DNA of 64,000 bases, from NCBI GenBank assembly GCA_036346405.1, contig CM070553.1, positions 71,079,686 to 71,143,685 of the forward strand. The letters are read 5' to 3'. The DNA is from Phyllostachys edulis. Its lineage: Eukaryota > Streptophyta > Magnoliopsida > Poales > Poaceae. The translations under genes were made by a program, and so were the position numbers. This document shows positions 33,001 to 44,828 of the stretch, piece by piece. The first letter of the stretch is position 1; each line of letters opens with the position of its first letter. Below the pieces are notes generated by a model that did not search any database, was not told where the DNA came from, and worked only from the letters and a program-made list of their open reading frames with translations.

Positions 33001-34447
33001 GAGCGAGCAATTGGAAAATGGAGGACTTACCAGAATTAAAGACGAAGAGGGGTGAACCTCGGCCGAAAAGGGAAATCAAAATTAATTTGCTTCTGAAGAG
33101 GCAAACCAAAATTGAATTAGGGTTATTACTCCAGGAGGTTAGAGGAATGAGCTAGAGCAAAGGATTGAGCAAGAAAGCCACTGGAACTATGAAGACCACG
33201 AAGCTCGCTTGTGGACAATAATGGCAGTTTTAGGGTTTTAGAGAATTGAGGTCAACCAATCACCGTGAGGCAAAGGCAAAGCTCAAGGGTGGTGAAAGGA
33301 ATACAAGGGAGAGCTAGAAGGCCACTTATAGCCGAGAGAAGCAAGGAGAAGCAATGGCACAAAACCACCGTGGTCAAGCCTACTGCCATGGCCGAGAGGA
33401 TGGGAGCAGGTGAGGAGAAGACTTAGATGGCAACACTCTAGTGCGCAATTAAGGCAAAGAGTCATTGTGAGGTGACAAGGCTTGTCCCCATGCCTTGTGC
33501 ACGCCATGGCTCGCTGGTGCTCGTGCGCGGGACAGAGGAGGACGATGACGAAGAATAGGATGCGAGCGGGGCCACCAGTCAGAGAAAGAAGCTAAGGTGG
33601 CTCGGGACCGAAACGGTAAGTGGGTTGAGCTCAACCAGTTAGGCACGAGCCCCACACATGCACCATTAGATTAGATTTGAACGGCTGAGATGAGCTGGCG
33701 ATTTAGGGAGGTCCGAACGGCCAACTAATAGAGACCGTTCGATTAAGATCCAAAGGCGGAGATCGAAGGTGCGATTGAACGGGCATGGGACAGGGCGCAA
33801 GGTGGTCCGACCAAGTCCAGTGGCTCGAGCCCGAGACTGGTTCGTGCCCGAGGAACAATGAAACCAGGTTAGGGTTTAAATTTGAAAGTTGAGTTTGGAA
33901 GAATTTTTAGAGGTAGCAAACTAACTCCAAAAATTCTGAAATTTTTACTGGAGGCTCCTCACTCCAGGATTAACCTTACATGAAATTTCCAGAGATTTTC
34001 ATGCACAGCATTTTTCTCAAGAAATTCCTCAAGGTTTATTCTAGGGTTTGACCAAAGGTCAAACTGGGTTGACTTGCCTCCAAAAATTATCAAATAATTT
34101 CTAAAAATTATGAAATTTTTCAGAGGTGTCACACAGCTTCCCTAGAACCAAGGAAAAATATTTCCAGAGGTTGAACACAAGATTCTCAACAAAGTTGAAA
34201 AAGGGTCATGACTTTAGTCAATTGGAGGTTTAGGTTTTTGAATTCCACAATTCCTTTACAAGAATTACAGAAAAGTTCAAAAACTACAAGATGCAAGAAA
34301 AGTTTTAATTTCTTCTCATTTCTTACATTTGAAACACACACCCAGATTTGGTTACATTTGAAACACAGACCTAGGTTTGATTACATTTGAAACACAAACC
34401 TAGATTTGGTTACATTTGAAACCCATACCCATATTTGGGATGTTACA
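30014..34447 (-). mobile_element. Solo LTR of family E (minus), TSD tgcac
   Basis: 4.43 kb between TGCAC duplications (30009-30013 and 34448-34452). On the minus strand it starts TGTAACATCCCAAATATGGG, has three tandem GTGTTTCAAATGTAA-type units near its start, and ends GGGTCTCATA where family A has GGGTCTCACA. P2 (30447-30464) and P1 (30800-30811) are present and a TATA-like CTATAAGTGG lies at 33322-33331. A last-exon relic (about 30340-30415) keeps the CEMCGGFDD ending but is frameshifted; exon 2 appears deleted. Family E is a diverged relative of A. Confidence 0.88.
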
Positions 34448-34713
34448 TGCACTTAATATTCATGCAATGGCTTGGCTAAGGAGAGCTGTAAGGATAGTTT
34501 GCAGAAAGCAAGATTTAACAGTAAATAGCATAAGTAGATTGAAAAGCTTAAGTTAAAAGCATAATACATAGATACATTTGATTTCAAAGGAGGTCGTGAG
34601 CACCAACTCACTTCCAAAACCACTCGTGGTAGGTCTGGTCGCACCCACGACCAGGACCACTCCCACGGCCACTCTGGAACACCTACTCCAAAGCCCAAGA
34701 CCATTTTTAAGAA

Positions 34714-36672
34714 GGGTAAAGTCCATTTTACAACCTTGAACTTTTCAAAAAATCTGGAAAACAACCTTGAAGTCGAAAACCAGACAACACAGGACCTCGA
34801 TGTTTGCAAACCGAACAAAATACCCCCCCACACCGATTCACCCTGGTTTTGTGCTGATGGGCCCACATGTCAGTCCTACTTTTCCTTTCTTCCTCTTTTT
34901 CTCTCTCTCCCCTCTCCGTGCCTTCACGCCCTCCTCCTCCTGTCTCCTCTCCCCGCCTCCTCCTCCTCCCTCCCCCAGCCGCCTCCTCCGCCCCCCTCTC
35001 CATGCCCCCGAGCCACCCCCAACGCCTCCTCGCTCCGTCCTCCCCGCCGCCGCCTCGCCGCCACCTCCCCCACCCACGCCCTCCCCCGCCGCTCATCCCT
35101 CCCTCCTCGGCGGCGCCCTCCGTGTCGAGTTCCACCCGAGTCGTCAGAAGCACCCCACCATGCAGTGCCGCGAAGACATCCCTTCGACGCCCACTCCACG
35201 ACGTGTGCTTTCTTCTCCGCCGCCTTGATGGCTTCTTGGAGGCGGCATTCCGCTCGCCCGACCATGTCGGCCAGAGCACCAAGAGGAAGGCATAGCCGCG
35301 CCAACAAGCTCGGACAGAACTCGATGAATCGCTCGAGTGAAATGATGGCGAGGCTGCCCAAGCTCACGTACAGACGGACCGATCCGCGTGGCCATCGAGC
35401 CACGCCATGAAGCCGTCGTCCTCGCGCCATAAGCGGCGTGCCGCCGCCGCCGAACATAGCGTGGAGAGGCCCAATGGCGAAGACGTCGCGCATGTCTTTG
35501 CGCGATCTTGCGCGAGTCGCGAGCCTCTCGAGGGCGCGGCCGTGTTGAGTATGAGTGCTCGTGCCTTGCGGCTGTCTTGCGCGGTTGCGGGATTAGCATT
35601 TGCGGCATGGGATCGGCGTCGTCGGCTTCCGTGTGACGCCCGGCAAAAGCGTGGAAGATCTCGTCGCCGCAGAAGCTTTCCATCCCGGAGCGCCATGTTG
35701 GTCTCGTCGTCAAGGGGAAACTTCATTGCGATGCGAGGCCCAGAGCGGCAGACCGGTCGATAAAAAGGTCCGCAAGGTCCTCTTCTTCTTTGGCGGCGTT
35801 CATGGTGAGCGTCACGTACATGGCGGTGAGCACACGGTGGCTTCGGGCGGCACCGGGGCGGACACCATGCGGCGGCGCGGTCTTGCGGAGCTTCACCCGC
35901 CGCCTTAGGCCGTTCTTCGTATGCAACACCACCGTGTTAAATCGCATCCTTGCTCATCATCGTCTTGCTTCGAGCAACAAGTTGTCTTGACAGCGTGGCG
36001 GTATTGCATTGCGAGCTCTATGGTTGCATCATCCTTGCGCCGATCGGCCTCGTGGGCACATCGCCTCCGGCGGCACCCAGGAGGCTCACAGTACCATCTA
36101 TGTTGGCCTACGGTTCTTGCCGTTCTTGCGTACATTCTATTCCAAGTGGCTATTGTTGTTAGATGCACAACACGATTCCTAATGAGCAGTCTTGAGCAGT
36201 GCATATTCCTCTTCTTGTTCAACAAATCATTTGCACCTATCATTCTCTCCCAATTTGCAATCGACTCTGTTTTGTTGTAATAACTAGGCAAGAAGCGAGA
36301 ATAAAGACAGTAGGCGCTGGAGAAAACACGCTCCTTGTTCTCTTGCTTGCCACTCTTGCGGCCATCACGTACCAAGCGGGGCTTGACCCGCCAGTGGTTT
36401 TTGGCGGACGGCGGGGGCGGGCACAAAGCGAAAGAAGAACAAGAAGCGTGAGGAGCCCCTGCCATGAAGTGGAGCATGCAATTGATGTGGCCCTGCACCG
36501 GACAAAACCATTGACACGTTAGCGCCACATCACCCAAAACCATCCCTGTTTGGGTTGAGGGGGTAAAATGAATGGTTTTGATAGTTGGAGGTTGGCTTGT
36601 ACCTGGTTTTGTAGTTTAGGGTTGAAATCCAGACTTTTCGAATAGTTCAAGGTTGTAAAATGGACTTTACCC
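34714..36672. mobile_element. Pack-MULE-like element (Mutator superfamily, non-autonomous)
   Basis: A 1.96-kb element whose ends are inverted repeats: both start GGGTAAAGTCCATTTTACAA when read inward and stay alike for about 70 bp. It is flanked by a perfect 9-bp duplication TTTTAAGAA (34705-34713 and 36673-36681). The 9-bp duplication and long inverted repeats fit Mutator-like elements. No transposase is visible. The interior is GC-rich and carries a glycosyltransferase fragment on the minus strand. Confidence 0.88.
35145..36510 (-). pseudogene. Captured UDP-glycosyltransferase fragment (UGT85-like) inside the MULE
   Basis: UDP-glycosyltransferases move sugar from UDP-sugar to small molecules. 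On the minus strand the pieces follow gene order: an N-terminal PVQGHINCMLHFMAG (about 36450-36495), a roughly 450-bp AT-richer stretch that may hold an intron or filler, then FPLDDET, LRRRDLPRFCR, RKARALILNTA, AWLDGHADRSV, LYVSLGSLAIISLERF (about 35340-35390), CVVEWA-like HVVEWAS and HCMVGCF at the start of the sugar-donor (PSPG) box. The box is cut off after GCF, so the donor site is incomplete. Frames change several times. The family call rests on these motifs; UGT85 subfamily is a likely but not proven assignment. Confidence 0.75.
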
Positions 36673-36681
36673 TTTTAAGAA

Positions 36682-37626
36682 AGCTACCCTTCATGCTTTG
36701 GTTCCAGGCATTGTCCATGACCAAGGACTTGGCTATTCGAATAGATTTTACACTCTGCAGAGGTGTACAACTTTACCCACAATTCACGACCTCTCTAGCG
36801 GGTCGGGTTCCCGGATAAACCCTTGCTCACTTCCAAAGGTGAGCAGTCTAGAGAGTGTGACAAGGCCTTTACAAAGCTCCGATCTGGCTTGGTTCTGCCC
36901 GCCAAGGTTTTGCTTCCATTGGGCTGTAAACCCCCCGGATTCGTGCCCCCTCTTGCGCCAAGTGTGAATCAGCACACACTTCCACCACAACAGAATCAGA
37001 CCAAACCATTGCTAATTATTTAGCCCAGACCACCCCCATAAAATGGTCTTGTGGTTGCATGGTTGACCCGGAGCAATGAAACATAAAGTTAAGTCCTTAG
37101 ACCACCCACGCGAGACAACCTCATCCCAGTGTGCGTATAGCACCCCCTTTACCGCACGATCACTCGCCCGAGTGAGAAAGCATTTGGGTTCACCCGGCCA
37201 AAAGACCACCCTAGTCTTGCACAACAAATTTTAATAAGAGCGACATCGCACCACGATCAACAGAGCTGCAGAATCAGCACCACAACTGCTCAATAGTGGC
37301 ACCAACCATAGTTTCATAGTTCAATTAGTCAAGTTTATTAACAACATGATTCATGATTCTCAAGACCAACGCATCTAAAGCAGGACTAAGCATAAATACG
37401 CTCCCATGTTGGCAATATCAAAATAAGACCAACTAAAATTATCCATTCTAGGGTGTCCAAGGGAAACATGTCAACATGTCGAGTTCAATCACTCAAGAAG
37501 GCATATTGTCAAGTAGGAATTTAGCTACTGCCCAAACTATTTTTATACAAATAGCCATGCATGATAAGGTAAAACAATATACTTTTGAAATGCTAGGTTC
37601 AACATGATCAAAGGTCTGCGACTTGC
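36682..37626 (-). other. C1 LTR intron region
   Basis: AT-rich LTR sequence between exon 2 and the MULE insertion, with P1 (36733-36744; GGCTATTCGAATAG on the plus strand). No coding signal beyond the exons described. Confidence 0.6.
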
Positions 37627-37695
37627 CTTCGATGAAGAGTGGCGAGGCTTCGGCAGTGGCTGCTGGGTCCAAGTACTCCTCCACAAACTTGGGAT
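37627..37695 (-). CDS. Candidate LTR small-gene exon 2 (family C, C1)
   Basis: 69 nt between acceptor CGAACGTATAG and donor GAAG|GCAAGT on the minus strand. It reads PKFVEEYLDPAATAEASPLF then IE. C2 gives SELEEYLDPAVSTEGPTLLD then E, one codon shorter. The frame is open further upstream to an ATG at 37853-37855, so an unspliced start in this copy is possible. After removing the E and MULE insertions the intron to the last exon is about 1280 nt. Confidence 0.55.
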
Positions 37696-39639
37696 CTATA
37701 CGTTCGCAAAGAACCAAATATGCGAAACAACTCTCGAAAAAGAACTTAAAAAGACTTAAAAAGAACTTAAACGAACTCATCCAAAAACCAGAAAACAGGA
37801 AGTCCCGACGGAAAAGAGATCCAAGCCAGAGAGGGTGGTCTTTGCAAAAGACCAAGAGGTGGTCTTTGTAAAAAGGCTACAAAGACTTAGAGCTAGTCAT
37901 GGCTGGGAGGAGGTCATGGCCGAGAGGGTGGTCCTTGCAAAAAGACCACAAGGGTGGTGGTCTTCGTAAGAAGATGTAACAACCCCAATTTTAATAAACA
38001 GTAATTATATGCATTTTTATATTATATTTGTTATTTATGGAGCATGTGCATAAATTATGCATTAGAAAATCTTAAAATCAAATGTAAATCTTAAAATCAA
38101 ATGTAAATCTTAAAATCAAATGTAAATCTCTAAATTCAAACTAAAGCCACAAAAGAAATTTTAAATAAATGTTCATAAGATCTCTAGAAAATAATTTATT
38201 TAAATACTAGAATAATTATCATGAATTAATATAATTTTTCCCAAATTTTTGGGATTAAATTCAAACCACAGAAAATTCAAACACACATCTATAACATACA
38301 CTAAATTTGAATTTATATCATACAAAATATTATGTGAACAGTAAGGTTTAATAATTTTTGTGGACACTAGAATATCCCAGTAACCCACCTAAATTATTTC
38401 AAGATTTTACAAATTTTATTTCTATTTTTAAACCCTCAGTCAAAGTAGGAATCAGAATTAAAATCTTAGTCAAAGCCTTAGACCCAAACTCATAACACTG
38501 TGTTTTGGACTCGAGCCGACCCAGCCAATTGACTCGGTGGAGTCCACTAATTGCACCGAGCCGCACCCAACTCTTGTGAACCGTTCGATGGAAGATCAAC
38601 GGCCCAAATCTCATGGCCGATCGGATGGTCCGAACGTTCCAAGTCATCTCGACCGTCCATCTATGATCATGCGGCCCGCACTTAACCACACCAAGTCCAT
38701 CACTGTTTAACCCGAGCCTAACCGACCGCGTCGCCTTTTATTTCGCTGACCAACGGGCCCCACTCCGTCTTCACCTTGTCTCCTTCCTCGGCGCGGCGCC
38801 GATGCCACGCACGCCTCCGCCGCTGCAGCGCCTGGGACACGCGGCCACCTTCTTGTCGATGCAATCTTGTAGTTATGCCACGCCACCCCCACCTCGAAGC
38901 TTCTTGACCTCCATTTATAGGAGCACCTCGCCTCATCTCTATCCTTTTTCTTCCCTTTCTTCTCTGTCGCCGCCGAGCCGCTCGCAACCATTCCAGTCAC
39001 TCCGGCCATCTCCGACCACCGCAGCCGTGTCGCCCGATACTACGCCACCCCACCATCAAGAATCCACGGTCAATTTGAAGAATCATCCATGGAGGAGACG
39101 CGCGCATCCATCTTCCTCGAGTCCGGCCGCCACCGCCTCTTCCGCCGCCGCCCCTTCTCCGAGGCTTCCCCCTCCGATTCCTTCCTTCCTGAGCAACTCC
39201 TAGCTCTCCTATACCACCTCCAATCACTCGCTCACACTCTCATCTTCTCCAGGAGTCCCGCAACAAGGACCTCCGCCGCGTCGCTCACGGTCGCCGTCGC
39301 CGGACCTCCTCGGTGCCTCCTCACCCTCGCTGACCGCACCAATGAGTTCACTGGACCCTACTCGTGCTCATGCTCCCTCTATTTTTGGTGATTTGTCACT
39401 CCAGTGCTATCGCCTCTTTTCACCTCCACTGCTGGTCGCCGCTCGCCTTGCCGCGCCGCCACCATGCAGCCCGAGTAGCAAGACCACCTCCCTTAGCTCC
39501 ACTGACCCTCTAGAGACCCATTTCAGCCATTGCCTTCACCTCGCCACTTCTCCCTCACCGGCAGCAATCCACACCCGAGCTCCCTGTGCGCAGCTCTCTC
39601 TTTGTCTTTTTCTGTATCTGTGGTACTGTAGCGCAACCA

Positions 39640-41857
39640 AAAACTGATGAACTGGAAGGAAATGACTTCATTGATCTTAAGTATAATTAGCAAATGAGTG
39701 ATTAAGTTAATAAGAAGTTTAGTTGTCAAACTGTAGAAGTTCTTTGTATGACTTGGTGAACACTACCAACAGCTCAGCCTCTTGCTTCATGTTCTGCTCT
39801 ATGTATTTCTCTCTCACTGATATGTGGGGCCAGCTTGTAAAACATTTAATATAGTTGCTAATTCACCTGTTAAATGACTAATTGTTCACTCAAAGATAAT
39901 CAGCAAATAAATGGTTGATTTAGTGGAACAAGTTAGTTGTTAGATTTGTAACAGTACTTTGGTTGAAATGGGTGCACAGATAATATGTTCAGTTAAAAAT
40001 ATTGATTGTCAGTAAAATTCTTTTGTCAAACCAACCTATGTTAATGAATCTTATAAATATGGTTAAGTCACCTAATTGACCTAGCAAAAGTAGAAGAATT
40101 AAATTAATATGAAATAGATGGTAGCTGTTCAATTCATAAAATTTTCCTGTTATAAGATGCACAAACTGACAATAGATACTTCCTGTTAAATAACTCATCC
40201 TTGTAGCTAAATATTGTGCTTAATTATTGATCACTACAAATTTGATTAGCAAATAGATAATTGAATTGGCTATTGGAATTCTGAATTGAAGGAAGTCTAG
40301 TTTAGCATTTTAATACTTGAACAGTAATTTGGAAATTGCTTAAGTATTGTCATTGAATGTGCCTTGTTAATGCAACAGTTAGCATTTTCTTTTAAAATCC
40401 AATTAGCTGAATAATAATCTACTAACAGCAACTTAAATCTGAAAATAAATCAAGTCAATGGACTCAGGAATTAGTAAGTGCAGTAGCTAGAAATATAAAG
40501 GTTTAATTAACTTTTGAACAATTAAGCTATTAATAATAATCAAATCTGAAACTTAAGTTTGGAAGTAAATATTTTTGAATCCATCTAGGAGGCTATCAAA
40601 ATAAAAAAAACCTGGAATGTCAGTAAACCAACTGCATATCAGTATTTCCTTCTACTAACTAATTTTGTGAATGTCAATTGAGTTAATAAATTGGAAGTTT
40701 GAAATTAAAATAAGATTAGCTAATAGAACTTTTAGTTCTGAAAACTGCTGTGATATATGCATGAATAGCAATCTGAAAATGTTAGTTTTTGTCAGTAGAA
40801 TTATAACATGGTTAATTCAATAATTAGAAATGTTCCCAACTCATTTAGTCTTTTTAAGCACTTAAGCTACTTAACAGAAGTAACCAAATCTGAAATCAAA
40901 TATGAAAATTCATTATGAAATTGAATTGTTAGAACAATAACAGGAGTCAATTAACTCACCCATGTTATAAAACATAAATAGTAAAGGAAGATTTAAAGTT
41001 TTATGTTGTGTTTAACTCTGTAGCCTACTCCACTAAATTAGCTAATCTGAAAAGAATTAGTTTTGTTAATCGGCAATTGGTAATGTTAATTCAGTAGCTG
41101 AAAGTGTTAATAAATTTAATTGGTCTTTTAGTCATCACCTAACAAGTAATATTCTAATCTGAAATATAATCCAATTAAGAAGCTAAATAGTTTAGTGATT
41201 AGTAAATCATTTAAGTTAATTAGAGCTTAGCTAAAATTAATCTTGTTGCATGGCTTTTGACCAAAGGACAGTAGGCATAATGCATTTTTGATATTTTGTT
41301 GTTAGTAGCCTTTTAGCCCATTTGAGCTTTAGCCCATAAACTAATCAAGGCTAATCATCTAAAAATAATAAGTATTAAATTGGATAACCAAAACAAGCTT
41401 AACCCAGTTAAAAACCCTTGAAGCTGTTGTCTTTTCATTTATATGTGAATAGTATCTTAGTAATTAGTGAGACAATGAAATAAGCTATTCTTTTGAACAC
41501 TTGTTAAGACTTTAAAAGATTAATTGATAAGAAAACATATAAGAGGATTAATTTTGACTGTATGATCATCGTGGATGTATGCATAGAATGTCTAGAGAGA
41601 GTGTTTGTGAGTACTAGGTGTCCTGTTAAGGAAAACAATATCACCTAAACTCTAGATATCATTAGTTATTATGATTACAATAGAAATTAAATTAATTTCA
41701 ACAAGTCCATAAGAAATTGAACTCTAATTAAGCTAAAATCTATATCTAAATGCATCCAAAATCATAACCTCATTAATATGTAATTATCATGCATTTTTGA
41801 GCCTTTTGGATTTCTCGATGTTATTGGTGTTTATTCGCTATCGCATTTTCTCTCTAG
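39640..41857 (+). other. AT-rich intron-like stretch of the family D LTR
   Basis: About 2.2 kb of AT-rich sequence rich in AATTAGC and TCTGAAA-type words, with no open frame of note. It ends in a strong acceptor (CATTTTCTCTCTAG) at exon 2. The 5' splice site is not clear; it should lie near 39600-39640. Confidence 0.4.
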
Positions 41858-41920
41858 ATTATAAATTGCACGGAGTAAACATTTACGTCTACATGAGTGA
41901 ACAAGTGGACTTCTACCAAG
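41858..41920 (+). CDS. Candidate LTR small-gene exon 2 (family D)
   Basis: 63 nt, acceptor CTCTCTAG and donor CAAG|GCAAGC. Phase and length match families A and B. It reads YKLHGVNIYVYMSEQVDFYQ. The peptide itself is not clearly similar to B or C. Confidence 0.4.
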
Positions 41921-43345
41921 GCAAGCTTCCTCTCTGCACCATGTTAATCCCAAATTTGTGAACTGTAGATTTACAAAATACAGTGATACTGTTGCATGCA
42001 ATTTTCTAAAAATTATTTGTGATCTGTCTCTAGTTAGTTACAACCCAATCTTTGTGGCTTACCTTGAATTTAATAATACACTCAGCTTAAGGTATTGTTT
42101 GTATTACAATATCTAGGTTAGAGTTTTGCTTAGCCATGCAGTCCATAGAACGGTAGTGTTTGGCAGGCTTATCTTGTCAAACATGGGAACAACAAATGAA
42201 TTTTATTTATTTTGATTCTTTGTTCAGTTTATTTAAATCAGAAATGAATTTAAATTTTGTTTGATAAGCTGAATTTAAATCTGGACAAGTGGATGCTAGT
42301 GATGGTGCCTTAGTGCACGAGAATTGGGAAATGTGGTTGTCTTATGCGGATTGATTAAGGACCCAACATCAATTTGGATGATTCAAGCTCCAACGTACTT
42401 CCACACGCGGTGTATGGGCGCTGTTTGGTTAAGTAAAGGGTTAATGCTATTGAGTTGGAAACAGGAGAGTAAGGACATGTGTATTGATCTCATATGGCAT
42501 AGATGCTTAAGTCTTCGGGCCATGTCTTATGCCATGTGAAGTTTATATCGATATCAGATGTTCTTAGAAGGGTGAGGGCGTATATGTGTTCCATTGCATG
42601 TACGTACCTTCAGGGCCCCGACTGCAGTCTAATATGTGTAGTGAGCACAGTTTGCATTTCTTTGACTGGGTCGGCATTCCCGACACAACATGTGGACCCC
42701 GGTTGAGTAGATGCTATCAGTCGTTGTTTAAGCGGGATCAGTCTCACATGGGTTATCCAACTCAATAGTGTCAACTTGTTGAAAAATACCAAATCTTAGT
42801 TTACCCGGCCGGCATACCAAAGGCAGTGTGCTATTATCCTAGGGGCTACGGGCTAACTAAGTCGTGTGGGTAAAGATGTACACCCCTGCAGGGTTTAAAA
42901 CTATTCGAATAGCCGTGTCCACGGTTACGGACAACGCTTGGATTTGACTAGCGCTTTGTATAGATTTTGGAAATCAAATTTTGGTTATGGGTACTTTCGG
43001 CATGATTGGTGTCACGCAATGTTTGGTAGTGAATAGCTATTTTGTTAATGTTACTGTTTATGGTTTCAGTCATTTTGTTAATGTTACTGTTTATGATTAT
43101 GTCTCATTTATTTACTGTTTTAGTCCAAATTGATTTACTAAATTGCTTTGTAAAAATTTAGCAATTGTAGGTTAAGATGTATTGCTTTATGCAAATTGAA
43201 CCAGTATAACCTTCCTGTTGTTAACCTTATGCATATATCAATTCTAATCCTTTGTATAGGTTCTATCAAACACTTTCTTTTGTTAGTTTGTGTAAGTCTT
43301 GCTGAGTACCTTCTATACTCAGTGGAAATTGTCCACTTGTTGCAG

Positions 43346-43377
43346 GTGAAGACATTCTAATTAATATTTCAAGTTGA
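43346..43377 (+). CDS. Candidate LTR small-gene last exon (family D)
   Basis: 32 nt after acceptor TTGTTGCAG, reading EDILINISS and TGA at 43375-43377 in the shared phase. Shorter than in A, B and C. The GC-AG intron is 1425 nt. Confidence 0.35.
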
Positions 43378-44828
43378 GACGATTGCGTTGGTTCTTCGGC
43401 TTTAATCCCAATCAAGTTGCCCTTGGGTTGTGGCGCTCCACTGGAAAGTTTATACTATTATTTCATTTTCTGTTTCTTGTTTACAAAATGTTTCCGCTGT
43501 AAATTTTTACCGATATGTATATTCTAAATCGTGTATACATAATCTACTCGTGTATGCTTGTGATATAATGTTGTAAGGATATGTGTATGTTAGCAGCTGA
43601 TTCTGGGGGCTAACATGAAGCATATATCCGGGAACCTGAATGTTGGATTTGTAACTTATTAAGAATTATGCTTCTAGTATAATTTTTAATTAAGGACCGG
43701 TTGTTCTTGATTAAGACTTATGCTTTAAGTATGATTCTTAATTCGGTATAAACCTCCAATATTCTGGGTCCTTACAGAAGACCAGCAAGGACCCAGAGGT
43801 GGTCTTTGCCAAAAGAGGTCCTGAGGAGATCCAAGGGAGGAGGTCCTGAGGAAGACACGACTATTCTACGTGGTCGCGAAAGAGACACAACCACGTAACA
43901 TAGTCGTGAAAAGGATACTATCACGCGATGTGGTCGTATGAACAAGAAAAGATAGGCACCAAGCAACTCACCAGGGCCGAGAACTAGCTCGAGGACAGGA
44001 CAAGATGACGGAGCTGACCTAGTGGCTAGACAACAACTAGTTGGAGGTGATGGAGAGGTCGTCGCAGAGGCTCCGAGAGGCCCCTAACGCCGAGGAGGCG
44101 ACGACGCCGCTTCAAAGGGCTCCTTGGCGAAGCTTCAGGCACGAAGAAAACTAGGCAGAGTTGCTAGGAATAACAAAAGGAGGTTCTCTCTTAGGCTATT
44201 TCTATAGCCAGAGATAAAAGAGAGAGAAAGAGAGAGCCATAGAGAGGCTTAGAGACAAATGGGTCAAAGGTAGGTAGGAGTCAGGGCAAGTGTCACGACC
44301 GATTTGGTGGAGGACAATCATTGCTGGGAAGGAAGGGAACAAGGAGGGAGATTAAGGTGCCACGCAAGTGACCACATAAGTGTTTGCATTTAATGTGGCA
44401 CAGCGAGCATCTTAATGCCCCAAGATCTTTGTGGCGGAAGAATTGAGAAAGTGAGCAAGACTGTCAAGTGGGGCTAGTCAAACTCAGGTAAACAAATTAG
44501 TCAAAGGGCGACTGCGACCAAAGGGGAGGTCGTGACCATGAAGGGTGGTCTCAACCGCAAATGTGGACTTTGCAAAAAGACCACAGGGAGGAGGTCGGGG
44601 GAAAACGACAAAGGAGGAGGTCGCGGCCTCAGAGGGAGGTCACAGCCCAAGGGGGTGGTCTTTGCAGAAGACTAGGAGGGTTGTCTTCACAAAAGACCAC
44701 GGGGAGGTCCGGAGGAACATGAGGAGGTCCGAAAGAAAGGGGAATTCAACTTGAATTTAGAATTTCGAAGTTTAAGGACGTTTGAAACACAAACCCAAGA
44801 TTGGAACACCTCGGGGGTGGTCGTGACC

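Larger units (their letters stand above)
37975..43776 (+). mobile_element. Solo LTR of family D, TSD gaaga
   Basis: 5.8 kb from TGTAACAACCCCAATTTT to ...GGGTCCTTACA, with GAAGA on both sides (37970-37974 and 43777-43781). No primer-binding site, polypurine tract or pol motif is present, so it is a solo LTR. Layout: AT-rich start, TATA-like TTTATAG (38914-38920), GC-rich leader to about 39630, a 2.2-kb AT-rich stretch, exon 2 (41858-41920), intron with P1 (42901-42912) and P2 (43302-43322), and last exon (43346-43377). Confidence 0.85.
29458..44828 (-). mobile_element. C1 5' LTR (minus), split by three insertions
   Basis: The LTR end on the minus strand is GGGGCCTGACA at 29458. LTR pieces lie at 29458-30013, 34453-34713, 36682-37974 and 43782-44828, separated by solo LTR E, a MULE and solo LTR D. 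The pieces contain the last exon (29872-29939), P2 (29967-29986), P1 (36733-36744), exon 2 (37627-37695) and a degenerate TATA (44197-44206, TATAGAAA on the minus strand). A family E fragment follows at 44829, and the LTR start is not found beyond it, so the outer end is lost. Native length so far is about 3.2 kb. Confidence 0.75.

Noticed and set aside
34736..35410. 224-codon plus-strand ORF across the MULE left end
   Set aside because: It is antisense to the captured glycosyltransferase and runs through inverted repeat and CT-rich sequence; no domain is visible.
37493..37855. 120-codon minus-strand ORF in the C1 LTR taken as one unspliced gene
   Set aside because: It includes exon 2, but read-through past the GC donor is not kept in B (stop after a few codons) or C2, so the spliced model fits better. 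A start at 37855 in this copy remains possible.
39089..39391. 100-codon ORF in the family D LTR leader
   Set aside because: Ser/Pro/Arg-rich frame in a GC-rich leader with no recognised motif and no second copy here to test conservation.
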